DNA of 64,000 nucleotides from Canna indica (Eukaryota; Streptophyta; Magnoliopsida; Zingiberales; Cannaceae), in assembly GCA_034359265.1 (NCBI GenBank), contig CP136896.1, positions 31,312,001 to 31,376,000 of the forward strand, written 5' to 3'. The translations under genes and the position numbers were made by a program. Every line of letters starts with the position of its first letter. Position 1 is the stretch's first letter. Under the pieces are notes generated by a model that did no database searches, had not been told where the DNA came from, and was given only the letters and a program-made list of their open reading frames with translations. Of the stretch, positions 21,974 through 32,420 are shown one piece after another.

Positions 21974-23134
21974 TGTTGTTCAAATATCCATACTAGAAGG
22001 GGGGGGGGGTTGAATAATGTATAGCTAAAACTAGGTTTAACTTAATTCTTTTCGATTCAAACTCGTTCACAACCAAATCGATATTCGTTTAATTATGATG
22101 CTTTGACAAGTAAAGATATCAAATGAAAGCAAGTAATCATAGCAATGCAAACACAATTAATTATAGTGGTTTGGCCAACCGCCTACTCCACTACCTTGGC
22201 TCCACACCAAGGATTTCTAACCAAACCTCTTTATAGATTAAGTGTTTCCCTTTGAATACAATGAGGACTCACTTCTCAAACCTTTGAGAAAACCTCAACA
22301 TCTATTCACTTAGGCAAAACACAAATCTACAAAGAAACCCTAAGATGTTTACCTAGCACACCTTACAAGCTAACAAATAAAAACACACTTTAACAATAAT
22401 GAAAACAAGATCTAAAGGAGCAAGGGAATAAACCAATCTAGTTTGCTCCTTTCTTAGCCTTCAAAGCCTCCAACTCCTCAACTCGAAAGATGCGATTTGA
22501 AGCCGGAGTCGAGACGCGAAGAACACTCAGAGTAGAAGATTGATCGTCGAAGCTCGGGCGTGGAAATCAACTTTGAAGGGCTTAGAAATCTCTCTTGAAG
22601 GCTTAGTGATTAGTAAGAAAGGTTAGGTGAGTGTTTATGACGGGTATTTATAACCCCTCACTCGGACAGCGCACCCAACGAGCATTTTTTTGCCCGTTGG
22701 CGCCGCCCGATTGGTGGCTGGCCGAGCGACCGATCATCGACCATGGCCTTTTGTGCAATTTTGACCTCCATCGGTCGATGGCCGACCGATGGTCCGATCG
22801 ACTGACCATCGGCCGGAAACATGGAAATGCTAATTTTTCACCGCGTCGCACGATGTTCGTTTCTGGGTTTCGTCTCCAAGTTTTGACTTGGAAATAACTA
22901 TAATCAGGTTTAGGATGAATTCCTAGAGGCATATTACATGATTTCTAATTCTAATCCTAGGATTCTGCGCGATCGTCGTTGGAGCCATTTTTGACGTTTC
23001 TTGGTATTTTTTCGAACGAAGTTCGCACGCGTATCGTATCATCAACCTCAACTCAAAACTCCACAAACGCATTAGTTTCATGTTTGTTATCATCAAAATA
23101 GAGATGAGGCATAGGAATAACCCTTGGGCCAACA
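21974..23134 (-). repeat. C1 5' LTR
   Basis: Sense TGTTGGCCCAAGGG (23134) to GAACAACA (21974), 1161 bp. TATA box at 22645-22652 and palindromic CGGTCGATGGCCGACCG-type text at about 22700-22810 upstream. A homopolymer of ten Cs in sense near 22005 has lengthened relative to the 3' LTR. Confidence 0.85.
22645..22652 (-). promoter_or_regulatory. TATA box of C1 5' LTR
   Basis: TATAAATA on the minus strand within GGGTTATAAATACCCG. Confidence 0.6.
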
Positions 23135-23552
23135 AGACCAAGTTATCAACCTAGCATGGTTGTTGGCCTAAGGTTTTCAACCTTGGTCTTAATCTCGGTT
23201 TTGATGATAACAAACTTGGAACTAATATTTTCTTGGTGAAATATTTTTAGATTCCATATTGGTTTGCGTGCAACATTCTCGATCGTAAATATCAAAAAAT
23301 CGGTGAATCGAAAGGATGTTGATCGACACGCTCAGATTATTCGGGAAGAATAGAGTTTAGGTTTAGGGTGTCTAGAATGATTGTATTAATCCTCATTGTG
23401 ATGCAAAGATCCCTTAAGAACCAAACCCGTAACTGGAACCAGAAGAAAGAACCTTGCTGGTTTGGTCGACCAAACTTCAACCGGAATGTACTAGTACTCT
23501 ACAATATTACCAAGACTTTCCAAGTCATAAACAACATTCCGGATGGGATGTT

Positions 23553-23671
23553 GTAACAACTTAGAACAACCTGGATGAACAACCAGAACAACCCGGATGG
23601 ACAACCCAGAACAACTTGGATGGACAACCTGGAACAACCTGGATAGACAACCCTGAACAACTCGGATTGAC
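23553..23671 (+). repeat. Minisatellite in C3 5' LTR
   Basis: About five units of 22-23 bp built on GGATGGACAACCC and GGAACAACCT. The right LTR carries the matching array at 42793-42912. Confidence 0.8.
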
Positions 23672-23826
23672 ATTTTGGAATAGCCTGGAGAATACCGGTA
23701 CTCTACAAGTATTTCCAGAATCAACTAGTCAAATTTTCTAGAATTCCCAAAATGCCCCTAACGGCTCTATTTCGAATTTATACCCGTTGAGCTTGCTGGA
23801 AATCGAATTCCTACCTTTGGGATCTC

Positions 23827-23834
23827 TATATAAG
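23827..23834 (+). promoter_or_regulatory. TATA box of C3 5' LTR
   Basis: TATATAAG within GATCTCTATATAAGACCCC; the same octamer is at 43069-43076 in the right LTR. Confidence 0.6.
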
Positions 23835-24580
23835 ACCCCAAACTTGCCTTCCAAAGTATCCAACACTTCTTGAGACATATTTTGATCACCATTGAGCTTG
23901 ATTGAGCCATCCTTTGTGCAAACCCTATATTGGAGACAAAAAACACTTGATCTTGTCTTGAACCTTCAATTGTTTCATCATTAAGGCATCAAGAGGAGCT
24001 AGGACTTCTTGGTTGAGAGCTAAGTTTGTATGGTTTATTATTGCTCTCATTTACTTATGTTTTTAGTGTTAATTTGATTGTATATCAAGTGTGTAAAGAT
24101 CTAGTTGTAGATCTTGAGTTTGGTGGTTGCCTTGGTGTTGAGGATTAAATCCATCGGTGTAAACTTAGTTCATTAGGATTAGTTGTGTTGTCCTTAGGTT
24201 TGAGGTGGGAGAGTGCTCTCGGTGAGAAGACAAAGACTTCCGGGAGTGGAAGTGTCTTGGTGTGAGAGCGGAGACTTCCGGTGAAACTCATTGTAAGAAA
24301 GTACTTTAATCTAGTAAACTAGAGTTGAAAATCCTAAGCAGGGGTGCTTAATTAGGTAGTGGAGTAGGCATTAGGGCCAAACCACTATAAATCTATCTTG
24401 TTTACATTGTTTATATTGTGTTTTGATTACTTATGTTATTCACTCACTTCCGCACCCATCTAGTTAAATTGAGCTCTTGCCTAAGTAATCAAGAAAAATA
24501 TTAAAACCGAATTTAGACTAATGTTTTAGCAAACACACTATTCACCCCCCCCCCCTCTAGTGTTGGTCATTTCACTTACA

Positions 24581-24596
24581 TTTGGTATTAGAGCGG
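24581..24596 (+). promoter_or_regulatory. C3 primer binding site (tRNA-Met)
   Basis: TTTGGTATTAGAGCGG directly after the LTR; one C-to-T change from the TGGTATCAGAGC core. Confidence 0.8.
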
Positions 24597-24648
24597 GTCC
24601 GTATTTTGAGATCTCCCCATTTCATCTACACTTTGCTTCGATCCGGAA

Positions 24649-24957
24649 ATGGCACTAGCGTCGGTTGTTTCCACACCACCTAGGTTTGATGAATCAAACT
24701 TTGGTCTTTGGAAGTCTAGGATGTACTCCTTCTTAAAGACTAGAGGTTTTGATGTTTATAACATGTTGAAATTTGAATTCATTAAACCTAAGGTTGACAT
24801 GCATGATTGGAGTGAACTTGACAAGGAAATGTTTCAATTTAATGGAGATGCCATGAATTGCATGTTTTGTTCTATTCCAAATAACATCCTTGAAAAAGTC
24901 ATGCATTGTTCTACGGCTTTTGATTTATGGGCTTGTTTAAATGTTTTATATGATTAT
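24649..24957 (+). pseudogene. C3 gag N-terminal half
   Basis: ATG at 24649, 68 bp after the LTR. MALASVVSTPPRFDESNFGLW, then RMYSFLKTRGF, LDKEMFQFNGDAMNCMFCSI and VMHCSTAFDLWACLNVLYDY: a UBN2-type copia Gag domain of about 103 residues. It is cut after LYDY by T1; in C0 the same place continues EETEELITLNEG. Gag assembles the particle; this copy cannot, being split. Confidence 0.85.
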
Positions 24958-25123
24958 GCCAATAGGCAAAATTTAACGAATTTCCAGCGCTAACGAATTT
25001 CCGATTCGAATAGGCAAAATTTAGGAAGTAAGTTACGCATAAGTGAAACTCATTCGTTAAAGCTCCACGATCAAAATGTCGGTACATCCAACTTCGATCG
25101 CCCGACATGATTATGTCAATCAA
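24958..25123 (-). pseudogene. T1 transposase N-terminal fragment
   Basis: Minus strand from ATG 25123: MIDIIMSGDRSWMYRHFDRG, then FLNFAYSNRKF. This is the transposase-associated N-terminal region of plant CACTA TNP2-type proteins (SWMY and FLNFAYSN are typical). The segment LNFAYSN/LNFAYW is repeated, showing a small local duplication at the break. About 55 residues remain. Confidence 0.75.
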
Positions 25124-25570
25124 TGATAATATCTTCAGTTAATGTCTGTATAGGTGAGATGGTCCTATTCCATTCAGGATTCATGTTATTCATATTGCAC
25201 TAAGTATTTCTTTTAACCGCTAACTTCATTCTAAATTTCGGCAGCATCCCCCTACAGTTCTCCGAATACGCGTATCATCTGGGCGCATATCGGAGAACAA
25301 GAGAGATACAATAGCCAAAATTTAAGAATGAGTTAATGGTTAACAGAAAAAACTAAGTGCAATACAAATAACTATGTTCCTAAATTGTCCAATTAGGGAT
25401 AATTCAAGGGTTGTACGTCATATAAAAGATCATCTACTTCTTTTACACGAACATACAACCCCCGAACGGATCTAAGGTTTTGCTAAATCATATTTGACTC
25501 GTCGATGCGTACGTGAAACGTATCAACTCGTCAGATAGATCATTATTTTCTAAATTTTTTGATGCCGGTT

Positions 25571-25648
25571 CGAGTCCACGGTGGACTATTCCAACACGAG
25601 TCCAAAGTGGACGATTCGAGCGCGAGTCCAAAGTGGATGATTCTAATT
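25571..25648 (+). repeat. Triple dyad repeat in T1
   Basis: Three 25-26 bp units, each centred on GAGTCCAMNGTGGA (GTCCA-NNN-TGGA dyads). T2 carries the reverse complement triplet at 57757-57833. An AT-rich array of 'attaatctaaac' units follows (25646-25880) and also matches T2 (57560-57740). Confidence 0.8.
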
Positions 25649-26393
25649 AATCTAAATCTAAATATTAACATTAAAATTAATCTAAACTAAAATTAATTAA
25701 CATATATAATCTAAAACTAAATCTAATTAACATTAAAATACATTAATCTAAACATGAAAATAAATCTAAACATTAAATATTTAACCTAGATTAATCTAAA
25801 CATAAAAAATTAACCTAAAACATGAAAAATCAATCTAAAATATGAAAAATTTATCTAAACAGTAAACAATTAACATAGATTATTAAACCCTAATCAAATT
25901 TTATTAGGGTTTAATTAAACCCTAATAAACTTTTGATTAGGGTTTAATAAAACCCTAACCAACAGTGTTCCGGCGCCGTTGTCTAGTGTTCGACATTGGA
26001 CATTGGACATTGGTCCAGTGTTCGACGACCGACCGAAACCCTAATATTTAGGGTTTCGACCGGCCCTAGTAAAGGAGAAGAGAAAGGGGGAGCTAATACC
26101 TGGAAATGGTTCGACGTCAAAGGGCACGACGGGCGGTGTTGGCAGATGGCGTCAGCGTGCAATGTCAGCGGGCGAAGAATCGGTGACAGCAGGCATCGAC
26201 AGAGAAGGAAGAAGGAAGCGGGGAAGTTCGCGCCATCTAATTATTGGCAACAGCCCGAGTGGTCGTAAGTAGGCCATTGCAGATGTGATATATCTGCAAC
26301 GGCCGAAGCGATCATTGGTAAGCCGTTAGTGATTGCAACGACTTGGGCGGCCGTTGCTGATGGTCGTTGCTGAAAACCATTATTCTAGTAGTG

Positions 26394-27136
26394 TATGATG
26401 AATTAGTAGATGAATGTAATAAAATGTATGCCTTGCTTGCTAAAAAGGATAATGAAAATAGAAGATTAAAGAAAGAAAATGTAAGGCTTAATTTTCATTT
26501 GCATGAATTCAAACTAGAAAATGAAAAGTTGAAGTCTAGGTCATTTGATTCATGCCATGATAATTTAGAACTTGAGCTTAAAGCTTTGAAACTTAAAAAT
26601 GATGATTTGAAATCTAAAATGAAATCTAGAAATAATGATTTGAAAAATGATTTCAAATTTGAGAATGAGACTTTGAAAAATGAGAATTGTATGATGAAAT
26701 CTCAAATGCCTTACACAAATCCATTAATGTCTTGAACCAATCTTTTACAAATCCTAGAATGAAAAATGCTTATGTAAAGAATGCCAATGTTCATCATCAT
26801 TCCCATGTTAAGCATTCTACCATTAAACCTCATGTTCAAAAGAAGAATGTTTCCTTTATGAATGCTCATGCTCATCCTAGTTCATATGATAAACCTCATG
26901 CTCAGCATTCTAATGATAAATCTCATGCCCATAGCAAAAATGAAAAGAAGTTTAATGGACATTGCCTTTGTTGTGGTATTTTTGGCCATGCTATATATGA
27001 TTGCGTATTTAAGATGAACCAAAGTGGTGTTAAGACACTTTGGGTGGCTAAGCCCTCTAACCCCCAAGGACCCAACGCCATTTGGGTACCAAAAGTTTCA
27101 TGCTCTTTTGTAGGGGGAGCTACCACACAAGGATAA
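26394..27136 (+). pseudogene. C3 gag C-terminal half with zinc knuckle
   Basis: YDELVDECNKMYALLAKKDNE, then a Lys/Glu/Asn-rich coiled coil (about 110 residues), a frame change near 26705, a His-rich stretch (HVKHSTIKPH, DKPHAQHS), and a knuckle CLCCGIFGHAIYDC (about 26965-27006). It ends WVPKVSCSFVGGATTQG-stop at 27136. The same end occurs in C0 gag. The zinc knuckle would bind genomic RNA. Confidence 0.8.
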
Positions 27137-28178
27137 GGGAAAGTGATGTGTTGAAGTTGGCCAAGAATTGAATGAAAGATTCTTACATTGTTGCAACTTC
27201 AAGTTTTTCACCTAGATGCCTATGGAAATGAAAATTGGCATCTAAAAGCTTCGGTATCATCTCTTAACTTCAATTGATCCATTAATAGTTAGAGTTCATG
27301 ATACTTGCTTAGATTGATCGTTTTTCCCACTCATGATATGCTTTCAAAAGTGTTTTTGATTTTTTATTTTTGGTCTCTTCGGAAACCTATGTGACCTATA
27401 ATGGGTCTATGTAACCTATCGGTTTTGAAACCAAGGCTAATTGTGGCCATTTCGGTTTTCAACAAATAGGAAGGGTTGAAGATCTTATTCTTTCAAAATT
27501 TCATATTTTTGAGATCTCGTTGATTCATTTTGGTATCATGATACTTCCTTTTGAAATGAATCCTTACTATATAGCTTGGTTAAGACTTTTGAATGAAATC
27601 TTGCACTTAACCCTTGCTATTTAGTATACTAATTAACTTGCTAGTAGTCACATAGTTCCATTATGCTACTAATGGTTGTTGCTTGCAAGTTATCAAAAAA
27701 TTGATGGAAGGCTAATAGATTGAAATTGAAATGAGAGTTGACAAGTTTGGCAAAATTTTTCTCAAATGAGGTATGATCTTGACTTTTAGTAAAATATAGT
27801 TTAATTACCTCAATTACTACGCTTGAATGATTTCTCTATGCTCATGATTGCATTTGCATGATAAATCTATAAAACTTCATGAGTAAGAAAAATTTTGATA
27901 ACTTAGACAATTTCATGATATCTTGATTGAATGAAACTTGCACTAGGTTGAAATTTCATCTTAGAGACTTCATTTTAGTTTGAAACTTGACCATTATGTT
28001 TAGGTTAGCTCATGATTTGTTTTCATGTGGTTAAAATAAAAAAATCATGGGTAGATGAACAAAGTAATAACTAGACCACTTTAGGGGACTTAAACTTGGA
28101 AAGATTTGACCCAAGTCAATAAATCGACTTGGACATTTCATTTTAAGTCCAAACTTCACAAACATGCTTAGGTATACA
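27137..28178 (+). other. C3 3' non-coding region, part 1
   Basis: Directly after the gag stop. AT-rich, matching the reverse complement of C0 (44000-45080). It ends with the dyad 'ccaagtcaataaatcgacttgg' region near 28112 and the G2 insertion point. No coding sequence is seen. Confidence 0.7.
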
Positions 28179-28537
28179 TGTAATATCCTAGATATTAATA
28201 TTTATTTTTTTGTTATTATTTGTGATTGTCAGCCTAGCGGGCTAGTTCGAGGTCGAGCCAAGTTGTCTCATGGTCCGGTGCGAGCTTGCGAGCTCGGGTA
28301 AGTAGGAGTTTGAATTATGTAATTCCTTTCCCCGCGTAGATAAATTTATTTGATTATTTAATTGCGTGAGGTTGATTTATTAAATTATGTTACATATGAG
28401 TGTGCATGTGGTTGATGATTGTAATTACCATGGGGTTATGTTGAGCTAGCGATTAGCGGGTTAGCAGGTTGAATTCGGGCTCGATGCGGATGCGGGTTTG
28501 TTAAGAGGGTTGTGAAGTTAGGGTATGAGGAGGGGAG

Positions 28538-28544
28538 TATAAAA
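28538..28544 (+). promoter_or_regulatory. TATA box of G2 5' LTR
   Basis: TATAAAA within GGGGAGTATAAAATCCCCC. If used, it places the hairpin array about 1.45 kb into the transcript. Confidence 0.55.
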
Positions 28545-29986
28545 TCCCCCTCATTGGCTAGGCGGCTTCCCATTGGAGCCGTACCATTCGAGTAGAGAGA
28601 AGAGAGGAGCCGAGCCACTGTTCCATCTTCCCCTCTCTTGGAGCCGTAGCCTCCAAGGAAGCCAAGCCGCCAAGCCACCCTTTCTTCCCCCTCTCTTGTG
28701 GAGCCGAGTTGTGAAGGAGAAGAGGAGACGCCGCTGCCCCTTCCCCTCTCTTGGAGCCACTAGCTTGAAGAGGAGCCGCCACCTCCTTTCTTTCCTTGTT
28801 CTTGGAGCCGAGTGTTTGGGGCTGGATTTGGAGGCCGCTGATCGGAGAATTCTCATCTAATCTTTCTTCCTAATCAAGGTGAGTGGTTTTACCCCTCCTT
28901 TCTCGGGTTTCTCTTATTTTCTTGAACCGTTCTTGGAGGTTGAGAGTTCTTGTTGAATCTTCCATCGTTTCTTGAAGTTTCTCATTGCTTTCACGGGTTG
29001 ACTTGAAGGAGGAGGACCAAAAACCCCGCCTATGGGGCTCGGCAGCCCTAGGATGACCCTAGGGGTGCTCGGTCAAGGTGGAGAAAAGGGTGCCCTCCAA
29101 GTGTTCGACAAAATGTCTAAGAGAAATATTTGATATGTTCTTTAGAATTTAGGCTTGGATTAATTTTCTCAATTAAATTCCTTTGATGCCAATGCATGAG
29201 GTGTGTTTAAATATGAAATTTTCAGTTCATGAAACTATGTTTGCGTGTGGAAAGGTTGATCTTGATGCCATGGATGGAATTTTGATTTAAAGCATGAGTC
29301 TTGTTCCTTTGATGATGTGGATGCATGTTAGTTCTTGATTAGAATATTATGAAATTTGTTTGTATGATGGATATGATGTTATGAATCTGTGAGGACAGTA
29401 ATTAAGGATTTATATTCTGTAAATTTTGGATTTATTTCCTGTTATGCTGAAAAATCAATCTTGCTGGAATTTCATGATGAACTGTTGAATCTGGACTGAT
29501 TTTGAATTCTCTGTTGAGATGACAATAGTTCTCCGAACATAGTCGTGTAACCTATTGTTTTGACTAGAAAACATAGTTTGGAAACATAGAACACACTCTG
29601 GAAACCAGATTCGGGTTAGATACACCAGTTTTAGGCTCGACAGTAAACTGAGAATAAAATCCTAAAACAAAACCCTAATTTTTGTGATGATAAATTTTAA
29701 TTGCATAATTAAAATTCAGGGGGCAACATAATCTATTATGAACCAACAAATAAATATTATGCTTGAAAAAAAACCTCACGGGTTTATGACATTACAAGTT
29801 TAGGAGTTGGGATCGGGCATTGGGTGTTGTGGAGTTTTCCCAATAGAGACATCCCTAAGACACCATAGGAGACACTTGACTTAGATCATCTTGTGCCATA
29901 TCTTTATGGCGGAGAGGCTCGGTTAGGAGCCGGATTGCGGGCTAGGCCTGGAAGGTTGGATAGCTAATTCCTAACCTGTGTTTAAA

Positions 29987-30365
29987 GGAATAAGTTCAAA
30001 TGGATGAATCCCGATTATTCCTACGTTATCACTTTTGGAACAAGTTCGGATGTGTAAATCCCAATTGTTCCTGTGTTTGCTCGTGGAACAAGTTTGGACG
30101 AGCAAATCCCGATTGTTCTCGAGTTTCTTTAAGGAATAAGTTTGGACGGGCAAATCCTGATTATTCCTGTGATATCTTCTAAGGAATAAGTTCGGACGGG
30201 CAAATCTCGATTATTCTTGTGATATCTTAAAAGGGGCAAGTTTGGATGGGTGAATCCCGATTGTTCCTTCGTGTCTCGTGGAGCAAGTTCGGACGGGCAA
30301 ATCTCAATTGCTCCCGAGTTTCTTGGTTATAGGATAAGTTCAGACGGGTCAATCCCAATTATCCT
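29987..30365 (+). repeat. Array of eight 35-nt hairpin units in G2 LTR
   Basis: Units start at 29987, 30037, 30085, 30133, 30183, 30233, 30280 and 30331, every one exactly 35 nt, with 12-16 nt linkers. Arm pairs in order: GGAATAA/TTATTCC, GGAACAA/TTGTTCC, GGAACAA/TTGTTCT, GGAATAA/TTATTCC, GGAATAA/TTATTCT, GGGGCAA/TTGTTCC, GGAGCAA/TTGCTCC, AGGATAA/TTATCCT. The 21-nt interior is conserved around GGACGGGCAAATCCCGA, whose GGG/CCC may extend the stem. Confidence 0.9.
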
Positions 30366-31185
30366 AGTAACCCTTGTGTATGTCATGTTGCCTTTGGGCA
30401 TGGTAGGCTTAGGCCTATTGTACTTCACCGTTAGGGTGTTGGATGCCTTCGGGCATGTGGTGGCCAGATGGCCTGATAGCTAGTCACTCTCTTGTGACTT
30501 TATTCTTGTTTGGGACAGGTATTTTATCATATGTTGTATTTCTGTGATTGATTTCTCATGGGGGTTGGTAGAACCGCTCATTGAGTTCTTTTGAACTCAC
30601 CCGTTGTCGTTTTTTTTTTTTTTTGCAGAGCCTGACCGGTGAGGTGGGCTAGGGCACTTGGTGTGGCTGGAGGGCAGAGGAGCCACATGATCTCATAGCA
30701 GTCCTAGTAGGGGTCGTAGTTGTGTCTGTAGTAGTTTTGTCATGCACTTGTCATTTGGTGTTTTGGAGTTGTAGTCCGATGGGGACATTCCTGTATTTTA
30801 TTCAGATTTTATATGTTAAAAAGAACTATTGGTCTTTGATTCATTTTATTTCCGCACTTGAACCTTTTTGATAAAAACTTTACTGTTTAAATGAAATCTG
30901 GTTTGATTTTCTTTTGAAATAAAACTCGTTACCTTCTTTCCGCTATGTTTATTCATTTGAGTTGGCATGTGCATGAGTTAGGCTGCCGTATAGGGCATGT
31001 GCAGACCTAGAGTTGTTACCATATAGGGCATTGCTAGCGTGTCGGTATACGATAGGGCTATGTTATGAGATCAATGGGTTAAGTCTGCACCTCAGCGCGA
31101 CTTATGGTTAAGTTTGCAAAAAAAAAATGTTAGGGTGAATTAAATTGTCTAATTATGATATTTTCTTTCTGGTGATTCTAGATTG

Positions 31186-32420
31186 ATGGAGGCCTTTGAT
31201 GCCGCAAGGAGCGGTAGTGATAGCAACTCCACTGAGCGTTGAGGCCGGGGCCGGGGTCGTGGGAGACCACCGCAGGCCCAAGAGTATGTGGGATAGGATC
31301 CCATGGTTGTGCAGTTGCAGGCCTGAGTGGCTGAGCTGACAGAGGCACTCCGTAGGGAGCAGAAACTGAGGCAGCAGCCACAGCAGGTGCCAGCTGTACC
31401 CGCAGTACCAGAGGTGGTCCAACCAATGGCATCGATGGTCAGAGCCCCCATAGCACCCTCATATGCAGATTTTGTTGCATTCAGGCCATCAGAGTATACA
31501 GGGACAGGTCAGCCGGTGGAGCTCACCAATTTCCTTAGGGATTGCTATGAGCTGTGTAGGGAGCTCGGTTGTTCTTCTGAGACAATCGCTCGATTGATCT
31601 GGTTACAGCTGAGAGGACCATCTAAGGATTGGCTTCACACTTGGAGGGACCGCGGAGTAGCAAATGCACCACCCCCTACCTAGGAGGAGTTTTGAGCTGC
31701 TATGGTGGAGAGTATCTGCCACTGAGCGTCCAGGATAGGCGGGCGAAAGAATTCGAGCTATTGCGTCAGACCGACAGTATATCAGTGATGGACTATGAGG
31801 TGGAGTTCACTCGACTCTCGAAGTACCATCCCACCTTGATAGCCATAGAGACCGCCAGGGTCAAGAGATTTGTCGAGTGGCTGAGGCCGCAGGTCGCCAG
31901 ACTTATCCATTACACGGAGGACACTTCCTTTGCTCAGGTTGTAGATGAGGCACTCTAGAAGGAAGCATTGGTACCGACAGATAGGTATGATGGCCCTAGA
32001 AGAAAAAGTTTTGGCCCCAGCATTCGAGGTTCGGTCAGCTCACTCTGAGGGAACTCACAGGATAGCAGATCCATAGTACGGTGGAGGTCATAGTAGTTCC
32101 AGATGCCATATGGGCTCAGGACTAGGGGCGTCATCAGGAGGCTCGCAGCGGAGGCCTGGGTCGCAGCCGTGTAATCGATGTCACAAGAAGCTTTGAGGAG
32201 CTTGCTGGGGATGTTCAGAGGTATATTTCAGCTGTGGGTAGACTGGGCACTCCAAAAAGGATTGTCCTGGCAATGGCAGTCAGCAGCCTGATCAGACCAG
32301 AGGAAAGGCACCGATGTTAGTGGGTTCCGTGGATCAGAGGGGTCAGACTCAGGGAGGAGGCCAACGAGCTGGTGGTTCAGAGAGGCCCGATGCACGGATG
32401 TTTTGCTTTGAACCAAGAGG
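31186..32420 (+). pseudogene. G2 gag (gypsy), with stops
   Basis: Candidate ATG 31186 (MEAFDAARSGSDSNSTER-stop), then GRGRGRGRPPQAQ, MVVQLQA and VAELTEALRREQ. The capsid region follows: PSEYTGTGQPVELTNFLRD, IWLQLRGPSKDWL (to 31683), and, after a stop cluster and frame change, KEFELLRQTDSISVMDYEVEF and RFVEWLRPQVARLIH (to 31958). A degraded zinc knuckle FSCG-stop-TGHSKKDC lies near 32231-32270. This is the Retrotrans_gag type of Ty3/gypsy. At least six stops or shifts exclude function. Confidence 0.8.

Larger units (their letters stand above)
2300..23134 (-). mobile_element. C1: SIRE/Maximus-like Ty1/copia retrotransposon with pol, interrupted by G1
   Basis: Two LTRs (2300-3451 and 21974-23134, 1152 and 1161 bp) flank, in minus-strand order, a primer site, gag with two zinc-knuckle regions, protease, integrase, reverse transcriptase, RNase H and polypurine tract. 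This protease-integrase-RT-RNase H order defines Ty1/copia. The 5-bp target duplication is AGATC (2295-2299) versus AGACC (23135-23139), one mismatch. G1 (5445-18903) interrupts pol between integrase and RT. Stop codons and indels in gag, protease and RT make it defective. It is the only SIRE-type element here with pol, so it represents the likely autonomous partner class for C0, C2 and C3. Confidence 0.85.
23161..24580 (+). repeat. C3 5' LTR
   Basis: TGTTGGCCTAAGG to CACTTACA. Contains a minisatellite (23553-23671) in U3, a TATA box (23827-23834) and the stretch 'gccaaaccactataaatc' shared by all SIRE-type LTRs here. Confidence 0.85.
24958..26393 (-). mobile_element. T1: truncated CACTA element in C3 gag
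   Basis: Minus strand starts CACTACTAGAATAATGG at 26393, a CACTA terminus, with subterminal repeats of the 'gcaacgg/ccgttgc' type (26260-26390). It matches T2 in reverse over roughly 57440-58320, including the AT-rich array, the triple dyad repeat and the transposase start. The left side has no CACTA end, so the 3' part is missing, along with some gag between LYDY and YDELVDEC. Confidence 0.8.
28179..31000 (+). repeat. G2 5' LTR (3' end deleted)
   Basis: Matches the reverse complement of 16100-18903. It has a TATA box at 28538, a GC-rich 'ggagccg' / 'cccctctcttgg' repetitive leader (28556-28810) and the hairpin array (29987-30365). The text 'ggctgccgtataggg' at 30981 jumps straight to gag-leader sequence (compare 15900-15970 in reverse), so about 90 bp including the LTR end and primer site are missing. 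Confidence 0.8.

Noticed and set aside
28551..28860. Open frames in the first part of the G2 LTR
   Set aside because: Same leader region as in G1; the reading frames are not conserved between G1 and G2.
31149..31451. Minus-strand open frames opposite G2 gag
   Set aside because: Antisense shadow of the gag N-terminus; no domain and no matching frame in G1.
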